Part shown: positions 58,701 through 64,000 of the stretch, in pieces
How the letters are laid out: every line of letters starts with the position of its first letter
How positions within the stretch are numbered: position 1 is the stretch's first letter
Assembly: GCA_964405925.1 (NCBI GenBank)
Contig: CAYOQG010000001.1
Location: 1-64,000 of the forward strand
Source of the DNA: GCA-020344555 sp964405925
Lineage (GTDB): Bacteria > Planctomycetota > Phycisphaerae > UBA1845
Reading direction: 5' to 3'
DNA length: 64,000 nucleotides
The notes under the pieces: generated by a model
What the model was told of the DNA's origin: nothing
Seen by the model: the letters and a program-made list of their open reading frames with translations, nothing else
Database searches by the model: none
Program-made: the position numbers and the translations under genes

Positions 58701-60052
58701 ACGACCGAACGTGCATCTGCGAATGGTGTCGCATCAACCTCGACCTGACCATCTCCGAAGACGACATCGACATCGACGATCTGGAATCAGCCACCAACAG
58801 CATCCGACAGAAAGCCATCGACGAGGCACACGACCAGATCCGGACTTCCCTCGGCGAGTACATCGACCCGGAGGAACCACCCAACAAGTGGGACCTCGGC
58901 GGCTTGCTGCACTGGGCCAAGCGGGCGTTCAACGTCTCTATGACTCAGAATCAGATGCGGAAGATGGAACCGCAAGAAATCGAGGACGCCCTCCTGGAGG
59001 CGGCGAAGGCCCACTGTGAAAAGGTCGAACTTAGTGGTATATCCATCTATCTCGACCGCCAATACCCCTACCAGGCATTGGGCGAGTGGGCCCGGTCCAA
59101 GTTCAACATTGAGATCGACGTGGACGAACTCGTTGATACCCCTAAGCGTGAGGTGGCAAGCATGTTGCACCAACGTGTCCGCGAAGCCTATCGCGAACGT
59201 GAGATCTGCTATCCGGCGGAATGGTGCGTTGAAAGCGCTTTCGGCGCGGAGGGGACGGATCACGCAGCCGCGGCTGACACCGTCATCGGCTGGGTTCGGT
59301 ACAAATACCGGATCAATTGGAGGCTCGAAGAAGTCCAGAGCAAGTCGCCCAATGAACTGCGAGAACTACTCGTGGCCTTAAACCGCGACTTCGCTGACCG
59401 CAAGCTCGAACAAGAGATTGATGAAAGCATCCAGGATAAGGACGAACAGGCCGTGCTCGAGTGGGCTCGCAAGCGCTTTGGCCCCGCCTGGAGTCAGCGC
59501 CGCTTCGAGCAAGGCAACGGTGATCTGCGCGGCGCCCTGCTCGCTCAAGGGCGGGAGATGCTACGGTGGGAACTGACCCGACTCGAGCAGTTCGTTTTGC
59601 TTCGGCTCTACGACCAAGCCTGGAAGGACCATCTGTTGGAGATGGATCACCTGAAGACTGCCATCATGCAGCGACCGCTCGGTGGTGATCAGACACACCC
59701 GCAAAGTCAGTTTGCGATCGAGGGTCGCGATCTGTTCACGCAAATGTGGGCACGCATCGCCACCCGAGTCACCGATATTATCTTCAAGGTGAAAGCCGTG
59801 GGCGGACCAGGGCAGGAAGCACCCCGAACGGATACCGCCCGACGCCTGATGGCGATGTCCTACGGCCATGCCGACGCGACTGGAGCCGGTCTCGCCACCG
59901 CGAGTCGGGACCAAGAGGCAGCCATGCGGGCGCAAAACGTGGACGGCAAGGTCGAGACCATCCGACGCGAGCAACCTCGTGTCGGCCGCAACGCACCCTG
60001 CCCCTGCGGTAGCGGGAAGAAATACAAGCAATGCCATGGTAAAGGACAATAA
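55799..60052 (+). CDS. secA: Preprotein translocase ATPase SecA, extended form
   Basis: 1417 residues against about 800-950 in most bacteria. SecA drives secreted proteins through SecYEG by ATP hydrolysis. Walker A GEGKT is at 184-188, Walker B VDEVDSILIDEART at 291-304, and motifs TNSEFGFDYLRDNM, AGRGTDIKLG and GRSGRQGDPGSS are intact. Additions: a Lys/Pro/Asp-rich insert near 365-400; a CxxC...CxxC insert (C786, C789, C798, C801) between the GTDIKLG and GLHIIGTERHE motifs; and four helical repeats with W-A-x-x-x-F (1036, 1094, 1162, 1219) before the KDHLLEMDHL scaffold helix. The C-terminus is the zinc-binding, SecB-contacting tail NAPCPCGSGKKYKQCHG. AAAGG precedes ATG 55799. Confidence 0.97.
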   Translation: MSLTNTTSALINGVKALPRKIFGTRNERLLKVYRRQVAPVGELEAEIRRDYDMRLARRLEEEHLDDLPEEERASRLRAVRLELSGDLRQRADRLREQVSGIMQPLHDWWQSLDPGNRVEEYYKDDYRKRNAKLIEDLDEQGIMAEVFAVLREASRRAQAHRHFDCQLIGGRVLFEGRIAEMKTGEGKTIVCHLAAFVNVLCGRKVHIVTVNDYLVKRDAEFAAPIFELFGVTVGYIQAMVDPGGREGIRHRAYSCDITYGTNSEFGFDYLRDNMKTRLAEQVQGPLDYVIVDEVDSILIDEARTPLIISGPTSDDVTRYPRANKVAEEIVRRQATWDRKVAATVAKFDGDTHNIPKLEDAMNILGYKEKKGAEPTRKQPAQASDDEPPQADDGPRMTLGPDFLIDDQVEAIQIYENDILRLPPSEQYRRYFIVQAERKQAGITHEGVTIAQELLDIGSLYSGDNMEWPHLIENALRAHKVYERDKDYVVQDGQVIIVDPFTGRLMHGRQWSDGLHQAVEAKEGVRVKEETQTLATITIQNFVKLYPLRAGMTGTAMTEATEFDKIYRLDVVEIPTNRPVNRVDHNDKMYRDTEQKYTAIVDEIHEVHRRGRPADPFLLADVLTALRTVLQRQGEDISRIDETIRQFNNAELNDRKVVRLMLETYDEVMGDLAHGRPVLVGTTSVENSEKLSRLLSQRYGIEHEVLNAKNHSREAEIVAKAGHCSIPTKGADKTSRGNVTIATNMAGRGTDIKLGTGVVYPKCRVPDPLPEGVKPSELYPTGITKCCIKCEDYDPDTNCGHCFKPKIDPRFPELGRKVCTINVPCGLHIIGTERHEARRIDNQLRGRSGRQGDPGSSRFSLSLQDDLLKLFMPDWMLKMMEKLGFTDGSSLEDKRLTKGIERAQRKVEERNFSTRKHLLEWDEPMDYQRKEFYTARQRILEERDLPGLIFETIDNSINTTLDQFLSGQYDRTCICEWCRINLDLTISEDDIDIDDLESATNSIRQKAIDEAHDQIRTSLGEYIDPEEPPNKWDLGGLLHWAKRAFNVSMTQNQMRKMEPQEIEDALLEAAKAHCEKVELSGISIYLDRQYPYQALGEWARSKFNIEIDVDELVDTPKREVASMLHQRVREAYREREICYPAEWCVESAFGAEGTDHAAAADTVIGWVRYKYRINWRLEEVQSKSPNELRELLVALNRDFADRKLEQEIDESIQDKDEQAVLEWARKRFGPAWSQRRFEQGNGDLRGALLAQGREMLRWELTRLEQFVLLRLYDQAWKDHLLEMDHLKTAIMQRPLGGDQTHPQSQFAIEGRDLFTQMWARIATRVTDIIFKVKAVGGPGQEAPRTDTARRLMAMSYGHADATGAGLATASRDQEAAMRAQNVDGKVETIRREQPRVGRNAPCPCGSGKKYKQCHGKGQ

Positions 60053-60076
60053 GCGTGTGGACCCACCTGATAACCG

Positions 60077-60283
60077 ATGAATCCGCCGCATGAAAACGAA
60101 ATCGACTGGACGGCCACAACCTGGGAGGGAAGCCGTCGTAGTCAGTTAGAGTATTGGGCCCAGTTGTCACTGGACGACATCTTCGCCGCCCAGGCGGAAA
60201 TGGCCGAATTCGCCCGGCGGATGGGTGCCTTGGGCAACGACGACAAGTTGCCCGCCTGCCTTCCACCGAAGGGTGAACGCTGA
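60077..60283 (+). CDS. Small conserved hypothetical protein
   Basis: 68 residues beginning 24 bases after the secA stop. The stretch DWTATTWEGSRRSQLEYWAQ and then LSLDDIFAAQAEMAEFARRM matches a short protein type I know from many bacteria: a WEGSRR-x-QL motif followed by an amphipathic helix. Its function is not known. No strong Shine-Dalgarno; because of the close spacing it could be translated by coupling with secA. Confidence 0.6.
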   Translation: MNPPHENEIDWTATTWEGSRRSQLEYWAQLSLDDIFAAQAEMAEFARRMGALGNDDKLPACLPPKGER

Positions 60284-60588
60284 TCGGGAGCTGGCAATTC
60301 TCGATCGAGGCCGGCGGGTGGGTGGCATGGGTCCGCCCCAAGGGGACCCCTGTAGCTGCGGTTGATGACCCGGTCTGTCGCAGGCAGGCCGTGGAAAGGC
60401 CCGCCGATCGCCAAGGCCCGGCTTCGCCAGACCGTGCCCCCCATTCGGATCCCAGTGCAGCATCTTACCCACCAGGCCGACGCGGACCCTACGCGCCGTC
60501 ATCCCGGAGGCGCGGTTTGAATTCCGAGATCCAGCGGAATAGAATGCGCCGGTGCCCTACCAGTATCTTGCACCGAGAGGGTAAGCAA
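60284..60588. other. Intergenic region with repeat B, copy 3
   Basis: 305 bases. Apart from the hairpin element at 60321-60353, nothing recognisable was found. The final GAGAGGGTAA is the ribosome-binding site of the next gene. Confidence 0.4.
60321..60353 (+). repeat. Dispersed hairpin element B, copy 3
   Basis: GGTGGCATGGGTCCGCCCC, then AAGGGGACCCCTGT. The stem forms with one bulged G; the loop-side bases differ from the other copies while pairing is kept on most positions. Confidence 0.6.
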
Positions 60589-61647
60589 ATGTCCATTCAA
60601 GGCAGCTTACGCCGTATTGCGATTGCGTCCCTGCCGCTCGGTGCCTTATCCGGTCTTTCCCGCGGCGCGACGGCGCCCAACAACGAACCAGGCAATCCAC
60701 CTCGTCCCTCCCGCGGCGTGGCGCCACCTGCCGTGGCAGTGGATTCCGCCGTCGAACCGGAGCTCTTTGTTGCCGAGCCACGCCACGATCCGATTGTGGA
60801 GGAGACGGAGATTCAGGTTCCAAATGATGGACTCCTCGTGCTGGCGGCCAAGGCCACCGAGCTGGGCGATGGCCTCTGGCGCTATGAGTACGCACTCGAG
60901 AACGACAGTTCCCTTCGCGCAGTGGGGTCGTTCAGCGTTTGCTTTTGGTGCGGGGACGTAGTGAACATGGGATTCGCCGACGCAGATGCCCACTGTGGCG
61001 ACCAATACAACTGCACCGATTGGACGCCCAACATTGCCCAGCGAGGAGTCCACTGGTCCACGCTGAGCTATGCGGTCAATCCCAACGCGAACGCCCTGCG
61101 CATCGGCAGAACGTACTATTATTGGTTCGACTCGCATGCGCCTCCCTGGACCGACAGGTCCAGGGCGCAGTTCGGCCTCTTCACACCGGGGGTCCCGCAG
61201 GAACTTTGGGCGAATACCCTCGGGCCTGGAGAGCCCTGCGCCACCGATGCCGACCACGACGGCGAAGGGGACTGTTTCGATTTCTGCCCGGGCACGCCAG
61301 CGAGCGCCTGCACATGCCAGGGGTTCGGGATGTGCTGCTGGGGCTGTACGGGCCCATGTGAAGACGAGTACCCCAATGACGAGTGCGTCGCGGACGGCGG
61401 TACGCCCGACGAGTGTGGTGACCCGCGATGTAAGAACGGCTGCCCGCTCCTGGACATGGATAACGACGGAGATCGCGATCTGGCAGACTTCGCTGAGTTT
61501 CAACGCTGCTTCAGCGGCGCGTCAGGGGATCCGGGATATGTGGCACCTACGCAGGAGTGCGTGAACCGGCTGGATATCGACGAAGATCAGGCAATCGGTT
61601 TGGGCGACTACAAGCAGTTGTTCGAGCTGGGCTTGCTCGGCGAATAG
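60589..61647 (+). CDS. Secreted protein with dockerin-like C-terminus
   Basis: 352 residues. N-terminus MSIQGSLRRIAIASLPLGAL resembles a signal peptide. Residues about 75-205 form a beta-rich domain: LWRYEYALENDSSLRAVGSF, then VHWSTLSYAVNPNANALRIG and RTYYYWFDSHAPPW. A Cys-rich link follows (DFCPGTPASACTCQGFGMCC). The C-terminus has two Asp-rich loops, DMDNDGDRDLADFAEFQRCF and RLDIDEDQAIGLGDYKQLFE, the planctomycete dockerin-like ending also seen at 29156-30553. GAGAGGG precedes ATG 60589. It probably sits on the surface or in a matrix. Confidence 0.82.
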   Translation: MSIQGSLRRIAIASLPLGALSGLSRGATAPNNEPGNPPRPSRGVAPPAVAVDSAVEPELFVAEPRHDPIVEETEIQVPNDGLLVLAAKATELGDGLWRYEYALENDSSLRAVGSFSVCFWCGDVVNMGFADADAHCGDQYNCTDWTPNIAQRGVHWSTLSYAVNPNANALRIGRTYYYWFDSHAPPWTDRSRAQFGLFTPGVPQELWANTLGPGEPCATDADHDGEGDCFDFCPGTPASACTCQGFGMCCWGCTGPCEDEYPNDECVADGGTPDECGDPRCKNGCPLLDMDNDGDRDLADFAEFQRCFSGASGDPGYVAPTQECVNRLDIDEDQAIGLGDYKQLFELGLLGE

Positions 61648-61762
61648 CGGCGGAACACTGAACGTGAGCGGAGGGATGACTGCGGGGAACCGTGCTCCGC
61701 GGCGAACATGCCCACAGGCTGAGTGCGCGTCGATTGTGACCGGGCGTTTGCCATGACCATCC

Positions 61763-64000
61763 ATGCGATCAGACAACTGGCAATTCTTCATTGACGTCGG
61801 TGGCACGTTCACCGACGTTGTCGCCCGAGGCCCCGACGGCGCGATTGTCACCCACAAACTTCTAAGTTCTGGGGCGACTCGTGGTGTGGTCGAGGGGCAG
61901 TCGCAGGGAACGTGTATAAGCGACCAGCAGCGTGCGGGTGATCCGGAGGGGTTCTGGGTCGGATATCGTGTCGGACTGATCAGCGAAGACTGCCACGGTT
62001 CTGTCGGCAAGCAAAGTAGCGACACCGAGGAGCAGGTTGCGCATGTAACGCGGTTCGAGACCGACACGGGACGACTTTGGCTTGATCGCCCTTTAACCGC
62101 GGTGGTGCCAGGACAGTCCGTCTATGAGCTGCGGAGTGAAGAAGAGGCTCCAGTGGTAGCCATTCGATACCTGATGGGACTGCGTCTGAACGACCCGATC
62201 GGTCCAATCGACCTCCGCCTGGGCACGACACGTGCGACGAATGCGTTACTCGAGCGCAAGGGTGCCAAGACCGCCTTCGTGACCACCAAAGGATTCGGCG
62301 ACGTCCTGAAGATCGGGTACCAGGATCGCCCCGAGCTCTTCGTCCTCGACATCCACAAGCGCGATGAGCTGGCTGGCTGCGTGGTCGAGATCGATGAGCG
62401 TATCAACGCCACAGGGCAGGTGCTCCGGCGACCGGACGAGAGCGCCATCCGTCAGCGGCTCCAGAAGCTGCCGGAGTCGGGGATCGAAGCCCTGGCCATC
62501 TGCCTTCTGCATGCCCACCTGAACCCCGCTCACGAGGAGATCGTGGCGTCCGTCGCGGCGTCGGTGGGGTTCTCGCACGTCTCCGTGTCTTCGCGTGTTG
62601 CCCGAATGGAGAAGATCGTGCCACGTGGTGACACGACGGTTGTGGATGCCTACTTGGGACCGGTCATCAAAGACTACGTCGGAACGCTTCGTCGATCCCT
62701 CCCCGAGGCTCGTCTCAGACTTCTGACCAGCAACGGCGGATTGGTCGACGCGGACAGCACGGCAGGTAAGGACACGATCCTGAGCGGACCAGCCGGCGGT
62801 GTCGTTGGCTGCCGTCACGTTGCTCACCAGGCCGGTTTTCTCAAGACCATCGGGTTTGACATGGGCGGGACCAGCACGGACGTGTCACGGGTCGACGAAC
62901 CACCGAATGATCTGGAATACCAGCACGAAACGGTCAAGGCCGGCGTCCGCATCATGGCACCCATGCTGGCCGTCGAAACCGTGGCAGCCGGCGGTGGGAG
63001 CATCTGCACGTTTGACGGTCAGAAGCTGGTCGTGGGACCCGAAAGCGCCGGCGCTGATCCGGGACCAGCCTGCTATGGCCGGGGTGGTCCACTGACGGTC
63101 ACTGACATGAACCTCTATCTCGGGCGGATCGTCTCCCAGTACTTCCCCTTCCGACTCGATCGCCACGTCGTCGAGCGGAAGCTGACGGCACTTTGTGAGA
63201 AGGTCAATATAGACACGGGCTCCGACCTTCGCCTCGTCGACCTCGCCGAGGGGTTCATCAAGATCGCCAACGCCAACATGGCTGCCGCCATCAAGCGAAT
63301 CTCGATTGCCAAAGGTTACGACGCTCGCGAGTACGCGCTGACTACCTTTGGAGGCGCGGGTGCCCAGCACGCTTGTGCCATCGCCCGGGGACTTGGCATC
63401 TCGCGTGTTCTTTGTAGCCCCTTTGCTGGGGTCCTCAGTGCTGTCGGTATTGGTGTCGCGGACGTCAAACGGATCGGTCAGCGCAGCGTCCACCATCGAC
63501 TCGAGCCACAGGCCGATGTCGCACTCGACCCCAGGTTCGAGTCGCTCACCGCGGAGCTGCGTGAAGCTCTGATAGCCGATGGGACGCGAGCGGACGCTCT
63601 TTCACCACCAGTGCGGACGATGGACCTCTGCTATGTGGGACAAGCCATGCTCCTCACCGTGCCGGCGGAGCCTTTGGAGGAGGCACAGTCTCGATTCGAG
63701 ACGCTTCACCGCCAGCTCTACGGCTACTGTCACGTGGATCGTGCGATTGAGATCCGTACCATCCGTGTCGAGCTGGCTGCGCGTACAGAGCATTTGCCCA
63801 TTCAATGGACACCGGGTGGAACATCACAGGGATCAAGACCGCGGGTGACCACGATGATCCTGGACGGTAAGCCGACGACCGTTCCACTGTTTATCCGCGG
63901 TGAGCTCTACACCAATCAGCGCATTACCGGACCCGCTGTCATTATCGAGGACACTTCCACCATCGTCATCGACCCGGGTTGGGAAGCCACCATCACCGAA
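61763..64000 (+). CDS. Hydantoinase/5-oxoprolinase A-type subunit (3' end outside window)
   Basis: 746 codons are present with no stop before the edge. It starts MRSDNWQFFIDVGGTFTDVV, the sugar-kinase/Hsp70-like phosphate motif of HyuA and 5-oxoprolinase. Further motifs are GTTRATNALLERKGAKTAFV, the second phosphate motif IGFDMGGTSTDVSR, and AGGGSICTFDG with GPESAGADPGPACYGRGG and TFGGAGAQHACAIARGLG. These enzymes hydrolyse cyclic amides (hydantoins or 5-oxoproline) with ATP. A 60-residue insertion after the first motif (VEGQSQGTCISDQQ and following) resembles the fused A/B planctomycete version, so the B part may continue past the edge. ATG 61763 was chosen. Confidence 0.9.
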   Translation, partial: MRSDNWQFFIDVGGTFTDVVARGPDGAIVTHKLLSSGATRGVVEGQSQGTCISDQQRAGDPEGFWVGYRVGLISEDCHGSVGKQSSDTEEQVAHVTRFETDTGRLWLDRPLTAVVPGQSVYELRSEEEAPVVAIRYLMGLRLNDPIGPIDLRLGTTRATNALLERKGAKTAFVTTKGFGDVLKIGYQDRPELFVLDIHKRDELAGCVVEIDERINATGQVLRRPDESAIRQRLQKLPESGIEALAICLLHAHLNPAHEEIVASVAASVGFSHVSVSSRVARMEKIVPRGDTTVVDAYLGPVIKDYVGTLRRSLPEARLRLLTSNGGLVDADSTAGKDTILSGPAGGVVGCRHVAHQAGFLKTIGFDMGGTSTDVSRVDEPPNDLEYQHETVKAGVRIMAPMLAVETVAAGGGSICTFDGQKLVVGPESAGADPGPACYGRGGPLTVTDMNLYLGRIVSQYFPFRLDRHVVERKLTALCEKVNIDTGSDLRLVDLAEGFIKIANANMAAAIKRISIAKGYDAREYALTTFGGAGAQHACAIARGLGISRVLCSPFAGVLSAVGIGVADVKRIGQRSVHHRLEPQADVALDPRFESLTAELREALIADGTRADALSPPVRTMDLCYVGQAMLLTVPAEPLEEAQSRFETLHRQLYGYCHVDRAIEIRTIRVELAARTEHLPIQWTPGGTSQGSRPRVTTMILDGKPTTVPLFIRGELYTNQRITGPAVIIEDTSTIVIDPGWEATITE

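Overview
The window reads as chromosomal DNA of a GC-rich, Gram-negative-type planctomycete, most likely of the Phycisphaerae. This is inferred from gene content. There are very large secreted proteins carrying Cys-rich, HYR-like, FG-GAP and PKD repeats. Two proteins end in dockerin-like Asp-rich C-termini. SecA is unusually long at 1417 residues, dnaA stands alone without dnaN, intergenic gaps are long, and there are small planctomycete-type hypotheticals such as the 81-residue protein at 20468. Outer-membrane traits (waaA, a TolC-type channel, lipoproteins) fit a diderm envelope. I saw no rRNA, tRNA, CRISPR array, prophage or intact insertion sequence.

Layout. 1-9.5 kb: a beta-helix surface protein cut by the left edge, M32 carboxypeptidase, class I/II aminotransferase, C11 clostripain-type protease, a stand-alone receiver protein and a small membrane protein. 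9.7-12.5 kb: tandem-GNAT acetyltransferase and dnaA with its own promoter. 12.5-19 kb: a tightly packed tripartite efflux operon on the minus strand (adaptor, RND permease, TolC-like channel). 19-22 kb: a gene-poor stretch with one small protein, two overlapping hypotheticals and a possible decayed gene. 22-28.8 kb: acs, waaA, truD and cls. 29-34.2 kb: two secreted repeat proteins in a likely operon. 34.3-37.3 kb: a large HEXXHXXGXXH metalloprotease. 38-41 kb: three small lipoproteins separated by dispersed repeats. 41.5-43 kb: murD. 43.3-55.3 kb: an FG-GAP lipoprotein and a 2488-residue M6-like/PKD protein. 55.8-60 kb: secA. 60-64 kb: two small secreted or hypothetical genes and a hydantoinase/oxoprolinase subunit cut by the right edge.

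How it fits together. Housekeeping functions (replication start, peptidoglycan and Kdo-lipid synthesis, tRNA modification, Sec export, acetate activation) alternate with an export-heavy surface inventory. At least ten products have a signal peptide or lipobox, so the long Sec motor sits among many likely Sec clients. I found no defence system or biosynthetic cluster.

The observations I rate highest are: (i) fourfold tandem expansion of a helical module in SecA, plus a zinc-ribbon-like insert in its motor; (ii) an M6-peptidase-like giant protein whose HEXXH motif is replaced by HHYLR; (iii) heptanucleotide minisatellites built into the C-terminus of the efflux adaptor; (iv) at least two families of short dispersed hairpin repeats. 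All functional statements come from reading the sequence; no database search was run.
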